A DNA stretch of 28,259 bases from CAYVTV01 sp964563105 (GCA_964563105.1 CAZLXM010000047.1:1-28259); one strand, 5' to 3'. Positions 1-9,058 are shown, counted from the stretch's first letter. Notes: generated by a model from the sequence alone, not told the origin. A program made the numbers and translations.

Positions 1-1715
1 TGACAGCAATTATAATTTCAGCTGTTAATGCTCTTACATTAAGTCCTGCATTGTGTGCCATTCTTTTAAAACCGCAACGTGAGGAATTGGAAAAGAAGAA
101 TATTTTGAAGCGCTTTTTCAGGCTCTTTAACATAGGCTTTCAGGCAGCTTTAAACAGATATGTGCATTCCCTGCATTTTATTTTCAGGCACAAATGGCTT
201 GCCCCGCTGATAATATTGCTTGCGGTAATTGGTATCTGGAGGGTATCTTCCAATGTTTCACAAGGATTTATTCCTGAGGAGGACAGGGGAGTTATCATGG
301 CTAATATCCAGCTTCCGGAAGGGGCATCACTTGATGCCACAGCGGATGTAAATAAAAAACTGCAAAACGGGATCAGCAAAATTCCTGAAGTGAAATCAGT
401 AGCTTTGACCGCCGGATGGAGCCTGATAAACGGACAGGGGGCCAATCATGGTCTTGGATTCATTAGTTTAAAGGACTGGAATGAAAGAAAAAGGAAAGAC
501 CAGTCGGTTAATGCAATAAAAAATAAACTTTTTCAAATTGCAGCAGAAATACCCGAGGCAAACATATTCTTTTTTGCCCCGCCCAGTGTTCCCGGATTTA
601 GTGCTTCGGGCGGTTTTGAAGTAAATCTGCAGGATAAAACCGGGGGTACTTTTGAAGACCTGGATCAGGAGAGTCAGAATTTTCTTAAAGCGCTTAATCA
701 AAGACCTGAAATTCAATATGCCTCATCTTCATTCAGTACAAAATTCCCGCAATATGAATTAAAAATTGATATTCCTCTGGCTTTACAGGCAGGGGTACCG
801 ATAAATGATATTTTCCGGACATTGCAAGGTTATATAGGTTCTTCCTATACTTCTGATTTTTCACTATTTGGTAAACAATATAGGGTATATATTCAGGCAT
901 CCCCCACTGACAGGATACAGAAAGAGGATTTGAATAAAATGTATGTGCGAACAGGAAATAGTGAAATGTCGCCAATCACTCAGTTTATCAGTTTGGAACG
1001 GGTATATGGCCCTCAATCTGTCAGCCGTTTCAACCTGTTCAATTCGACCAAAATAACAGGTGCCGCTGCCAGTGGCTATACTTCAGGTGATGCAATCAAA
1101 GCAATTGAGGAAGTGGCAAAAAATTTACCAAAAGGTTTTGGGATCAGTTATTCGGGATTAACACGTGAAGAGGTGAATTCTTCCGGGCAGACCCTGGTCA
1201 TTTATCTGCTGGTGATAGTATTTACTTATTTTTTGCTTGCAGCACAGTACGAAAGTTATTTGTTGCCTTTGTCCATACTGTTGTCTGTGCCACTTGGTAT
1301 TTTTGGCGCTTATGCGTTTACATGGATCACAGGACATGAGAACAACATTTATTTCCAGATTGCTGTAGTGATGCTGATTGGTTTACTGGCTAAAAATGCC
1401 ATTCTGATTGTTGAATTTGCAAAACAACGACGACAGAAGGGAGAAACGCTTTTAAATTCTGCTGCCGATGGTGCCAGAGTACGACTTCGTCCTATTCTTA
1501 TGACTTCTTTTGCATTTATTTTTGGACTGATGCCCTTAGCGCTTGCTTCAGGAGTGGGTGCAGTAGGTAATCGTTCAATCGGTATCAGTGCAGCAGGCGG
1601 AATGTTAGTGGGAACAATGCTTGCAATTTTTGTTATTCCAAGTCTTTATATATTTTTTCAATGGTTACAGGAGAAAATAATTAAGAAATCTCCGGTTGAA
1701 AGAGATGATGATTAA
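1..1715 (+). CDS. RND efflux transporter, AcrB/HAE1 type, C-terminal half (5' end outside window)
   Basis: This is the inner-membrane pump of a tripartite drug or solute efflux system driven by proton influx. The reading frame is open from base 3, so the gene is cut by the window edge. The first visible residues before TTG 51 read like the end of a transmembrane helix with the family motif LSPALCA, about residue 480 of AcrB, leaving roughly 570 of about 1040 residues. Counting from base 51, a helix lies at about 48-64, then a periplasmic porter/docking region to about 375, then five helices at about 380-540. GLLAKNAILIVEFA around residue 448 contains the Lys matching the AcrB proton-relay Lys940. 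The outer-membrane factor gene starts 15 bases downstream, so the two are probably cotranscribed. The membrane fusion protein is presumably upstream. The substrate cannot be told from the sequence. Confidence 0.95.
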   Translation, partial: TAIIISAVNALTLSPALCAILLKPQREELEKKNILKRFFRLFNIGFQAALNRYVHSLHFIFRHKWLAPLIILLAVIGIWRVSSNVSQGFIPEEDRGVIMANIQLPEGASLDATADVNKKLQNGISKIPEVKSVALTAGWSLINGQGANHGLGFISLKDWNERKRKDQSVNAIKNKLFQIAAEIPEANIFFFAPPSVPGFSASGGFEVNLQDKTGGTFEDLDQESQNFLKALNQRPEIQYASSSFSTKFPQYELKIDIPLALQAGVPINDIFRTLQGYIGSSYTSDFSLFGKQYRVYIQASPTDRIQKEDLNKMYVRTGNSEMSPITQFISLERVYGPQSVSRFNLFNSTKITGAAASGYTSGDAIKAIEEVAKNLPKGFGISYSGLTREEVNSSGQTLVIYLLVIVFTYFLLAAQYESYLLPLSILLSVPLGIFGAYAFTWITGHENNIYFQIAVVMLIGLLAKNAILIVEFAKQRRQKGETLLNSAADGARVRLRPILMTSFAFIFGLMPLALASGVGAVGNRSIGISAAGGMLVGTMLAIFVIPSLYIFFQWLQEKIIKKSPVERDDD

Positions 1716-1730
1716 TCAATAAATGAATAA

Positions 1731-3137
1731 ATGAAAAGAAAAAATAACATATTACTCTTAATATTATTATTCTACCCCATCTTTTTTACATCATGTTTTG
1801 TATTGAAGAAATATGAAAGAACGGTTGAGCCCGATGAAAGTTTATTTCGCACGGATAATCTTCAGGACAGTTTATTCAGCATTTATGAAGATACGATACC
1901 GCTCGGAACTGTTGCATGGAAAGAAGTATTTAACGATACTATTCTGCAAAATTATATAGAACAGGCTTTAACACAAAACTTTGATATTCGCTTAGCCATT
2001 CAAAATATAGATGCCGCAACTGCTTATTTGAAACAAAGCAGGGCAGCTTTTGAACCAACAGTTAATAGTTCTTTAAATTATTCACTGACACACAATCCGG
2101 GAGATATCAGAACGGGTAATGTCAACCAGTTTCAGTTAAGTACCGATTTATCATGGGAAGCTGATATTTGGGGAAAAATCAGAAGCCGTGAAAAAATTGC
2201 ATCAGCTGTGTACCTCCAGTCAATTGAAGCACATAATGCAGTCAAAACAAAATTAGTTGCAGGTCTGGCAACACTTTATTTTCAGATAGCAGCACTTGAC
2301 GAGCAGGTGGAGATTGCACGTGTGAGTATTGAAACAAGGGAAAGCAGCCTACAAACTACTGCTGCACTAATGGAAGGAGGAGATTTAACTGCTGTAGCCT
2401 TTCAGCAAACCCAGGCACAGGTTTTTGAAGCGCAATCGATCTTATTGAACCTTGAAAATCAACGACGTACACTTGAAAATGCTTTCTGTCTTCTCCTGAG
2501 TGAACCTTCACATGCTATCAGAAGAAGTAAAATGAGCGAACAGTCTTTACAAACAAACCTAACTCTGGGAGTTCCGCTTCAGCTTCTTAGTAACCGCCCG
2601 GATATTAAACAGGCGGAACTTGATTTGATACAGTCACTGGAACAGACCAATATTGCCAGAGCTGATTTTTATCCTTCTTTAATAATAAGCGCTACTGGAG
2701 GTTTTCGTGATATTGATGTGAAAAACTGGCTGACACCTGATGCTTTTTTTGGTCAGATAGCAGGAGGTTTGTTTCAGCCCATCCTTCACAGAAGGCAAAT
2801 AAAAACAGCTTATGAACTAAGTCAAATTTTAGAGGGACAGGCCCTTCTAAGATATCAGCAGGCTATTTTACTGGCCGGAAATGAAGTTTCAGATGCTTTA
2901 TTCGACTACCAGACTTATTCCGAAGTAATAGCTTTACAAAAAATGCAATATGAAGCCTTAAACACTGCAGTCAATTATTCCCGCCAGTTATTAGTGAGCG
3001 GACTGGCTACCTATCTGGAGGTTTTAACTGCACAACAGAACTTGTTAACAACAGAGCTGAATTTAGTTAATACACAATTTAAAAAGCTTGTATCAGTGAT
3101 TAAGTTATATCAGGCTTTAGGTGGGGGCTGGCAATGA
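1731..3137 (+). CDS. Outer-membrane factor lipoprotein of RND efflux system (TolC/OprM/NodT family)
   Basis: This is the outer-membrane exit duct of the pump encoded just upstream. The 468-residue length fits OprM/CusC proteins. The N-terminus is a lipoprotein signal with lipobox FTSC (Cys at about 22). The mature part shows the family's duplicated structure: two long alpha-helical hairpins rich in Gln, Ala and Leu. It also has the conserved LLSNRPDIKQAELDL segment near the middle and ARADFYPSL typical of OMF proteins. The C-terminal repeat has LLVSGLATYLEVLTAQQNLL, also typical. The gene is 15 bases after the RND gene and is followed by a long spacer, so it probably closes the efflux operon. 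Confidence 0.94.
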   Translation: MKRKNNILLLILLFYPIFFTSCFVLKKYERTVEPDESLFRTDNLQDSLFSIYEDTIPLGTVAWKEVFNDTILQNYIEQALTQNFDIRLAIQNIDAATAYLKQSRAAFEPTVNSSLNYSLTHNPGDIRTGNVNQFQLSTDLSWEADIWGKIRSREKIASAVYLQSIEAHNAVKTKLVAGLATLYFQIAALDEQVEIARVSIETRESSLQTTAALMEGGDLTAVAFQQTQAQVFEAQSILLNLENQRRTLENAFCLLLSEPSHAIRRSKMSEQSLQTNLTLGVPLQLLSNRPDIKQAELDLIQSLEQTNIARADFYPSLIISATGGFRDIDVKNWLTPDAFFGQIAGGLFQPILHRRQIKTAYELSQILEGQALLRYQQAILLAGNEVSDALFDYQTYSEVIALQKMQYEALNTAVNYSRQLLVSGLATYLEVLTAQQNLLTTELNLVNTQFKKLVSVIKLYQALGGGWQ

Positions 3138-3654
3138 AGTCTTTGATTTGAAATGAGTTTTCACATTTATCCTCCCACGGAAAATTATGGTAGTTTATCC
3201 ATAAGTAACATTATTATGTGACTTGATTCAGAGATATTAGTGAATTGTTAAGATTTTGATTGTTAAAAAGTAAATATTAAATGATTATATAAAAAACTAC
3301 GAAATAAACTAAAAAAAAAATATTAGAAATCTCATTATCCTGTAAATATTACTAAAATCCTAAGCATATAACGAAAAATCTTAAAATTGATACAAGATTT
3401 GATAAAAGTTAAAAAGAAAGGATTGTAGGACCCTCTTAAAATATATAAATAAATTATACGCCTAAATCCATTATAATAATTCTGTAGAGCCTGACGTTTA
3501 ATAATATTAATCTGATTATTAAACATTTATTTTGTAAATAATAAAATACGCATCTTTCTTGTTAAATTCAAATTTCTTAAAATAATATTTATCAAATATA
3601 TTTTTGAATTTTTTATTTAAAATTTTATTAATCAATTAGATAATTAGTTCTGAA

Positions 3655-3679
3655 AAACAGGTTTCCCGAAAATCTGTTT
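3655..3679. repeat. Inverted repeat / hairpin
   Basis: Ten-base arms AAACAGGTTT and AAATCTGTTT flank a five-base loop (one G-T pair on the plus-strand transcript). Read on the minus strand the stem is followed by a short T run, like a weak terminator, but no minus-strand gene ends here. Function unknown. Confidence 0.4.
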
Positions 3680-3770
3680 GAAGATTATTGTTAACTTAAT
3701 TCTCTTTTTGTAATTATATATTAATTTAAAATTTTTATAGCGGATTCCATTAGTTTATAATATACTGTAT

Positions 3771-3820
3771 TTTAAAGGATTTTATATTTCGGCGAAGCCT
3801 GGCTGCAAAAATCTTTTAAA
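3771..3820. repeat. Long inverted repeat upstream of the histidine kinase
   Basis: Arms 3771-3783 and 3808-3820 can pair over 13 bases (one G-U). The 24-base loop contains a small GGC-GAA-GCC hairpin at 3791-3799. It sits about 50 bases before the kinase start and just upstream of the promoter-like box at 3835. It could be an operator, a leader RNA structure or a bidirectional terminator. The sequence does not decide. Confidence 0.4.
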
Positions 3821-3834
3821 GAAAAAAACTTTAA

Positions 3835-3842
3835 TATATTTG
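3835..3842 (+). promoter_or_regulatory. Putative Bacteroidota -7 promoter box for the histidine kinase
   Basis: TATATTTG matches the Bacteroidota TAnnTTTG element. It would give a transcript start near 3849 and a leader of about 20 bases before ATG 3868. No clear -33 TTTG is visible at the expected spacing, and in AT-rich DNA such a match may arise by chance. Confidence 0.4.
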
Positions 3843-3867
3843 AAAAAAGTTCATATTTCAATTTTTT

Positions 3868-5562
3868 ATGTTAGACAAGCTTAAATCCATGTGGATTGCA
3901 ATTATTGGAGATCCAGGGATAACAGGGTCTGAAAGATATTTTGTCAGAACAGCATGTTTCGTGGCATCTATATTCTTATTTATTCTTTGTGTAATTCATA
4001 TTATTATGAATTTAAAGCCGGCTCCGGTTTTTTATGCAGGCGGAAGTGCTTTGGTACTTCTTGGGCTTTATTTTTTTGTACGTTTCAGATCTTATCTTTT
4101 TTTTCCAAAATTAATATTGTCAATCTTTGGATTAATAATGCTTGATTTTACATGGTATTCAAAATTTCTTTCAAATGGCCCGGTTTTATTGTATATTATG
4201 ATTTTCGGAGCATTACTTCTTTGGGTTTGGGATGGAAAGTGGCTGGTTTTTTTATTGGGAATTTACTTTATCAACATTGTAACTTTATTTATTATTGAAA
4301 AATTTTCAGCTGAATCATTACTTTTATATCCGGATCCTGTAATTAGAAGGATAGATATTTATCTAAGTCTTACCATTTATTCGATGCTCCTGATTTCTTT
4401 ATTATATATTGTGAAAAGAGAATTTATAAGACAAAGGGAGCAGGCCCTAAAATCTGAAAAACTAAAATCTGCATTTCTGTCTAATATGTCACATGAGATC
4501 AGGACTCCTCTTAATGCAATTGTGGGGTTCAGTCAGTTGCTGAATGAAAGTTTTGATGAACAAAACAAGCAACTTTATGTTAGCGCTATACAACAAAGTA
4601 GTGATCAATTACTTCATCTGATAGATAATATTTTAGTTCTTTCAAAAATTGAGGCAGGACAATTTGAAATTCAAAATAAAGTCTTCAGCCTTAAAGAACT
4701 ATTCATAGAACTTGAAAATACTTTCTCAATAATAGCATTAAAAAAGAACAAAAGTAATATTCAGATAAAATATGATTTGGAGGTCGATGATATTATGCTT
4801 AATACCGATCCGTTCAGGTTAAAACAGGTATTATCGAATTTAATAGAGAATGCCATTAAATTTACTTCACAGGGCAGCATTATTTTTTCATGTTCTGAAA
4901 AAAATAACAGATTATTATTTTCTGTAAAAGATACAGGGATTGGAATACCCGAAAAAGACCTGAAAATTATTTTTGACAGGTTCGCAAGATTCGATTATCA
5001 GGGGATTAATCCTGGTGGTTCCGGTATCGGCTTATCAATTGCCAAAGAGGTAATAAATACATTGAATGGTAAAATGTGGGTGGAGAGTATCGTTGGAAAA
5101 GGATCAACTTTCTCATTTTGTCTCCCTTCCACGATCATTACAGAACTTTTTGTCAAAAAAGATATCTCGGGGATAAAGGTTGAACCATCGGCTTCAACAA
5201 TCTCAAAGCCTATTTTAGTTGTAGAGGATGATCCATCCAGTATTATTATTGTTAAGGAAATATTAGCAACAAAAAACATTAAAATCCATCATGTTACAGA
5301 TGGATATGAAGCAATTGAATTCATTAAAAAAGATCCGGATATTCGCTTAATATTGATGGATTTAATGCTGCCCAAATTAAATGGATATGAGGCAACAAAA
5401 ATTATAAAACAAATAAAACCCAATATACCAATAATAGTACAAACTGCTTACGCAATGGATAGTGAACGGGAAAAAGCATTAAACGCAGGTTGTGACGATT
5501 ATATAACAAAGCCATATAATATACAACACTTTATAGATATCATCCTAAAATATTTAAAATAA
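3868..5562 (+). CDS. Membrane-bound hybrid sensor histidine kinase with C-terminal receiver
   Basis: This is a signalling protein of 564 residues. The N-terminal about 185 residues hold about six hydrophobic helices (roughly 28-48, 53-72, 78-98, 104-122, 124-143, 164-183) and no large periplasmic sensor domain. A HisKA domain follows with SHEIRTPLNA (phospho-accepting His209). The HATPase domain has an N-box around 324-331, DTGIGIP at about 355-361 and GGSGIGLS at 383-390. The receiver domain starts at about 448, with acidic residues in VVEDD, phosphorylation site Asp498 in LILMDLMLP, Thr526 and Lys548 in DYITKPY. There is no DNA-binding domain, so the signal must pass to a separate partner, perhaps through an Hpt protein. 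The gene stands alone with no cognate regulator nearby. The stimulus is unknown; few or no extracytoplasmic loops suggests sensing in the membrane. Confidence 0.95.
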   Translation: MLDKLKSMWIAIIGDPGITGSERYFVRTACFVASIFLFILCVIHIIMNLKPAPVFYAGGSALVLLGLYFFVRFRSYLFFPKLILSIFGLIMLDFTWYSKFLSNGPVLLYIMIFGALLLWVWDGKWLVFLLGIYFINIVTLFIIEKFSAESLLLYPDPVIRRIDIYLSLTIYSMLLISLLYIVKREFIRQREQALKSEKLKSAFLSNMSHEIRTPLNAIVGFSQLLNESFDEQNKQLYVSAIQQSSDQLLHLIDNILVLSKIEAGQFEIQNKVFSLKELFIELENTFSIIALKKNKSNIQIKYDLEVDDIMLNTDPFRLKQVLSNLIENAIKFTSQGSIIFSCSEKNNRLLFSVKDTGIGIPEKDLKIIFDRFARFDYQGINPGGSGIGLSIAKEVINTLNGKMWVESIVGKGSTFSFCLPSTIITELFVKKDISGIKVEPSASTISKPILVVEDDPSSIIIVKEILATKNIKIHHVTDGYEAIEFIKKDPDIRLILMDLMLPKLNGYEATKIIKQIKPNIPIIVQTAYAMDSEREKALNAGCDDYITKPYNIQHFIDIILKYLK

Positions 5563-5613
5563 TTTTGAATTAAGGGCTTTAAATCCACAAATAAGAATAT
5601 TCTGAAAATTTCT

Positions 5614-5720
5614 ATGAAATATAATAAAAAGAGAAAGATCATGACTCCGCTGACAAGAAAGGATTTTTCAGACATTATTCTTTTGTTGCTGCAGCAGCTT
5701 TATTGCTAATAAAGAAATAA
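5614..5720 (+). pseudogene. Possible remnant of a Tat-signal protein start (frameshifted)
   Basis: A short frame from ATG 5614 or ATG 5641 reads MTPLTRKDF and ends at a TAA at 5707-5709. Shifting the frame by one base near the T run at 5664-5668 continues it as FFRHYSFVAAAALLLIKK, ending at TAA 5718-5720. Together this resembles a twin-arginine signal (R-K/R-x-F-F followed by a hydrophobic Ala/Leu stretch) with nothing behind it. It may be the eroded start of a lost exported oxidoreductase-like gene. The resemblance could be chance. Confidence 0.25.
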
Positions 5721-5761
5721 ATCTTTCAGCTTTATAATTTATCCATATTAATCATTAGAAA

Positions 5762-6631
5762 TCAGTTCAACTGCAACTCAGCAAGAACAGGAAGATGGTC
5801 TGAAGGATAAAACATGTTGAATGAATCAGTAATTACTCCATGTCTAAGCACTTTGACTTTCTTATTTATAAAGATAAAATCGATGGTCATATTTATATCA
5901 GCTTTCACGGCAAAACCGGTGAATGTCCCGTTAGGCCCGTAAGGTTTTGTTAATGAATTGTCTCTTGAATCATCAAGTACTTTAAGTATAGTTTGTATTG
6001 GAGCAGAGTTTTTCTCAAGATTAAAATCGCCGGTTAGTATAACTGGCAGGTTTTCATGATTAATTACAGCAATTTTTTCAAGAATAAGCTTTACTCCTTC
6101 CTCTCTGGCTTTGTTTCCCCGGTGGTCAAGATGTGTATTAAAGAGCAGGAACTTTTTTTTGCTAATGTTATCCTTTAGTTTAATCCAGGTGCATGTTCTG
6201 TTGCAGGCAGCATCCCACCCCAGTCCGGGCCTGTCAGGAGTTTCATTTAGCCAGAATGTGCCATTATCTATATTGCTAAATCTTTTTTTATTATAAAAAA
6301 CTGACATGTGTTCACCAGCTCTGATTCCGTCATCACGTCCGACCCCTACATAGCCAAAATCGGGAAGGGCAGCAGCCAAATCATCCATTTGTTCAGGCAA
6401 AGCCTCCTGAACAGTGAAGATATCGGCTTTGTGAAACCTGAGCAGATCAGCCACCCTGTCCTTTCTGAAAGGCCAGGCATTTTCACCATCACTCTTAGTA
6501 TTAAGCCGGATATTGTAAGAAATAATATTCATACTTGTCTCCTTTTTTGACTGCCCGAAAGTATTTATTTCGAATGCAAAAAAGAGAACAAATATGACAA
6601 CCATTGTATAGAAAAGATTGTATTGTTTCAT
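5762..6631 (-). CDS. Secreted endonuclease/exonuclease/phosphatase family hydrolase
   Basis: This is a metal-dependent phosphodiesterase/phosphatase-fold enzyme. The start at 6631 is preferred over 6691 because it places a clean signal peptide (MKQYNLFYTM, then a hydrophobic run ending before NTFGQ) at the N-terminus, giving about 289 residues. The fold's motifs appear in order: ISYNIRL with the active-site Asn, FTVQEAL with the metal-binding Glu, NTHLDHRG, LTGDFN, TIDFIFI and the C-terminal SDHLPV with the catalytic Asp-His. All catalytic positions are present. The substrate (nucleic acid, inositol phosphate, sphingomyelin or another phosphoester) cannot be chosen; export suggests extracellular or periplasmic scavenging. 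It is separated by about 175 bases from the SusCD operon upstream and may have its own promoter. Confidence 0.9.
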   Translation of the reverse strand: MKQYNLFYTMVVIFVLFFAFEINTFGQSKKETSMNIISYNIRLNTKSDGENAWPFRKDRVADLLRFHKADIFTVQEALPEQMDDLAAALPDFGYVGVGRDDGIRAGEHMSVFYNKKRFSNIDNGTFWLNETPDRPGLGWDAACNRTCTWIKLKDNISKKKFLLFNTHLDHRGNKAREEGVKLILEKIAVINHENLPVILTGDFNLEKNSAPIQTILKVLDDSRDNSLTKPYGPNGTFTGFAVKADINMTIDFIFINKKVKVLRHGVITDSFNMFYPSDHLPVLAELQLN

Positions 6632-6730
6632 ATTAAAGTTTTTATTGTTAAAAATTATGATGAAATTTCTTTTATAATCATACTTCAACATATAATACTG
6701 TTACGATTTTACAAAATTTTTTAAAACTGA

Positions 6731-6738
6731 CAAAAATA
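6731..6738 (-). promoter_or_regulatory. Putative -7 promoter box for the secreted EEP hydrolase
   Basis: The minus strand reads TATTTTTG, matching TAnnTTTG, about 100 bases before the chosen start at 6631. No convincing -33 element is seen. It suggests transcription independent of the upstream SusCD operon. Confidence 0.35.
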
Positions 6739-6805
6739 AACGGCATTAAAACAATAATCTTTCATTTTGCCTGGGATCAGGACTTGGATGGGTGTATAAT
6801 TTTCA

Positions 6806-8095
6806 CTACAAAACCGGGACTACAATCATATAATTTTTTGGATCGGCATAACTTATAAAAATGAAATAATCATTCATTGGAATTATTTTGAATCCCATTT
6901 GATTGAAAAAGAACAGAATATAGTTTTTCAAAATTTCAAAAAGTTCATTGCTGATATTTTGGTCACGACCGCCCGACCACTGGAAGCGCAATCTGTCTTC
7001 TCCGAGTTTTAGGAATTGATTAATATGAAAACCATAAAAGTCATGGTCCCCTGTTTCATCAAATATAAGAAAGGTAAGAGCATTGTATATCTGACCTGAA
7101 GAAAGTAAATAGTTATGATAAATCTGGGCAATAACAAATTCACCGGCATTTTGTATTTCTTCATTTAATGCAGCCAGAGAAGGACTGTAATCAGCTATAT
7201 AAAAGAAAGAATATTGATTAAAATTATCAATTGCACCTTTGAATTCAAAATCGGGTAGATCAGTTGTATAAATTATGCCGTCATTGAGCTGACTCCCGGA
7301 AAGATTAAGTATTGTATCTCCGGTTTGTGAAATATTAAAACGGCTTACAATTTTCCCAGCAATATTAACCCTGTCTTCGAATATTATGCCATTTTCATCA
7401 TAACTATAATTTAAAAGCAGTGATGAAGTCTCACCATAAGTATCCTGGTAATGTAAAAAGACCTGATGCCTGTCAAAATCAAAATCTATTAATCCCCTGA
7501 CATTGAATTCTTCAAATTGTACAATTTTAAAATATTCATTTTCACCAGTATAGAAATTGTATAATAATTGATCCATTCCCTGAATTTTACTCATTTGCCC
7601 GTAGTCGGCTGAGCTTGCTTTTGTAAATATTATTTCAGGATCTTTATTTGAAGAATTTACCTTATTTAGCTCCACTTTATTTTCATCAATAGAAATAATC
7701 CTGAATTGAAAGTCCCCGTCTGCTACCTCATAAAGTTGATGCCAGACACAAAAAGTTTCAAAGACCAGTTCGGGATAAGTAGAACCTTTCACGTCATAAT
7801 AAGCATTTTGAGTTGAAATAGCGTATTTACTCATATCTGACAAAATACTCACAGTTCCGTTACTATGAAATTTCATAAGTATGTTAAAACTGCCTGAATT
7901 TATTGATGGCCGATAAGTTGTTTTCCACCCATACTCTGTTGATGCCAGGATTGTCCTGTAGCTTGCTTTCAGCTCATTGAACCTTGGAAGATCATCAGGA
8001 ATTTGATTGGGATTTTCTTCTTTTCCGCATGAAAACAACAGGATGGCAAAGAAAAGAGTTGATATTATTATATTTATTTTCGTATTAGCTGTCAT
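6806..8095 (-). CDS. DUF4302-type lipoprotein of a SusCD import locus
   Basis: This is a predicted surface or periplasmic lipoprotein of 429 residues, with signal peptide and lipobox LFSC (Cys at about 23). The segment after it, ELKASYRTILASTEYGWKTT followed by a Gly/Ser-rich strand and FHSNGTVSILSD, is what I recall of DUF4302, a Bacteroidota family usually encoded beside SusC/SusD and a zinc metallopeptidase lipoprotein. The rest looks beta-rich. The gene starts 9 bases after the metallopeptidase gene and is the last of the five-gene operon. The function of this family is unknown to me; a role in binding or retaining the substrate at the outer membrane is inference from context. Confidence 0.75.
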   Translation of the reverse strand: MTANTKINIIISTLFFAILLFSCGKEENPNQIPDDLPRFNELKASYRTILASTEYGWKTTYRPSINSGSFNILMKFHSNGTVSILSDMSKYAISTQNAYYDVKGSTYPELVFETFCVWHQLYEVADGDFQFRIISIDENKVELNKVNSSNKDPEIIFTKASSADYGQMSKIQGMDQLLYNFYTGENEYFKIVQFEEFNVRGLIDFDFDRHQVFLHYQDTYGETSSLLLNYSYDENGIIFEDRVNIAGKIVSRFNISQTGDTILNLSGSQLNDGIIYTTDLPDFEFKGAIDNFNQYSFFYIADYSPSLAALNEEIQNAGEFVIAQIYHNYLLSSGQIYNALTFLIFDETGDHDFYGFHINQFLKLGEDRLRFQWSGGRDQNISNELFEILKNYILFFFNQMGFKIIPMNDYFIFISYADPKNYMIVVPVL

Positions 8096-8104
8096 TTTTC
8101 GGCA

Positions 8105-9004
8105 TTATGGTCCAAAAATTTGATTTAGTTTATTATCCACTATTTTTTGTACTTCATGCAGGTCAATTCCATGTTTTAAATAATATTCATGTACTTTCTC
8201 GTATTTTTGTTTTAAGCGATCATTAGTTTCAACTATTGTAATAAGCTCATTTTTAGGCAGTTCTATAAAGGCTTCAACAAATGTTGCAAAATCTTCAGCT
8301 TCATTAGACATTCCATAAGGCACCCAAAATCCGCGTTCACGGGCTGTTTCTAAATTAAATTGTGTAAAAGAGGTACTCCCGGCATATTTTCCTTTTGAAA
8401 TGGCATCGAAACCTTTCGGGCGCCCATACTTTTTATCCATTGTATGAGCAAATTCATGGTGCATTGTCAATATTTGCTGGGAGATCCAGAAACTATCCGT
8501 CGGGCTGTATTCGTTTACACCTGCAAGCAATATTCTTGAAAATGAAATTGCCTGGCCTGCTGCATTAAATCCCTGTTCTTCTCCCTCATGATACCTGATA
8601 GTACTGCCAACCAGAATTATTTCAACGGGAATATGATATCGCATGAATTCAGGAAGCTGATCATCGTAGGGCCTGATCCAGAAATCCCTGATCATATTCA
8701 GGTAAGGTAAAACAAGTTCAAATTTTACAGGAGATACTTTGGCGTCGGAGCTGGTATATCTTCTATCCCAGCGGTAGATTATTTTCGTCTGGTATTGTTC
8801 TTCCATTTCCAGGATTAAACTGTCAGTCGCATTTTCAGGTAGCGGCTTTTCAGCAGGAGGGTCCAGAATTATTGTTTCCTCTTTTATGCAGGCAACCATA
8901 AGCATTATGGAAAAAGACAGAACGAAAAAAATATACTTTTTTAAATATTTATTCCTTGTTTTGTACATATTAATCATATAATTATTCCAATGTTTTTTAC
9001 ACAT
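8105..9004 (-). CDS. SusCD-associated zinc metallopeptidase lipoprotein (HExxH)
   Basis: This is a lipid-anchored putative zinc metallopeptidase, 299 residues from the first ATG. Starts at 8977 or 8968 would shorten the N-terminus and give a more normal signal peptide ending in lipobox MVAC (Cys39). The active-site motif HHEFAHTMDKKYG places zinc ligands at His183 and His187 with catalytic Glu184. A downstream SNEAEDFATFVEAF offers the third acidic ligand (about Glu237). This matches the Bacteroidota family of putative zinc-binding metallopeptidases encoded with SusC/SusD (Peptidase_Mx1-like, also called substrate import-associated zinc metallohydrolase lipoprotein). It lies 54 bases after susD and 9 bases before the DUF4302 gene. 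It probably trims substrate at the cell surface before or during import; the true substrate is unknown. Confidence 0.88.
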   Translation of the reverse strand: MCKKHWNNYMINMYKTRNKYLKKYIFFVLSFSIMLMVACIKEETIILDPPAEKPLPENATDSLILEMEEQYQTKIIYRWDRRYTSSDAKVSPVKFELVLPYLNMIRDFWIRPYDDQLPEFMRYHIPVEIILVGSTIRYHEGEEQGFNAAGQAISFSRILLAGVNEYSPTDSFWISQQILTMHHEFAHTMDKKYGRPKGFDAISKGKYAGSTSFTQFNLETARERGFWVPYGMSNEAEDFATFVEAFIELPKNELITIVETNDRLKQKYEKVHEYYLKHGIDLHEVQKIVDNKLNQIFGP

Positions 9005-9058
9005 AATGTTATAAATTCATGTTTTAAGCATCTTCAGTATAAACAAGGGCAAATTTAT

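Larger units (their letters stand above)
3138..3867. other. Long AT-rich intergenic spacer with two hairpin-forming sequences
   Basis: No credible gene lies here. A 63-codon minus-strand frame at 3335-3526 has AT-driven composition and no family features. The spacer holds an inverted repeat at 3655-3679, a longer one at 3771-3820 and a promoter-like box at 3835-3842, each listed separately. Confidence 0.7.

Noticed and set aside
3335..3526. 63-codon minus-strand frame in the spacer after the outer-membrane factor gene
   Set aside because: AT-driven composition, no family features, no promoter or partner gene.
5762..6691. Longer start (6691) for the EEP-family hydrolase
   Set aside because: It adds 20 AT-encoded residues before a clean signal peptide; ATG 6631 is more likely.
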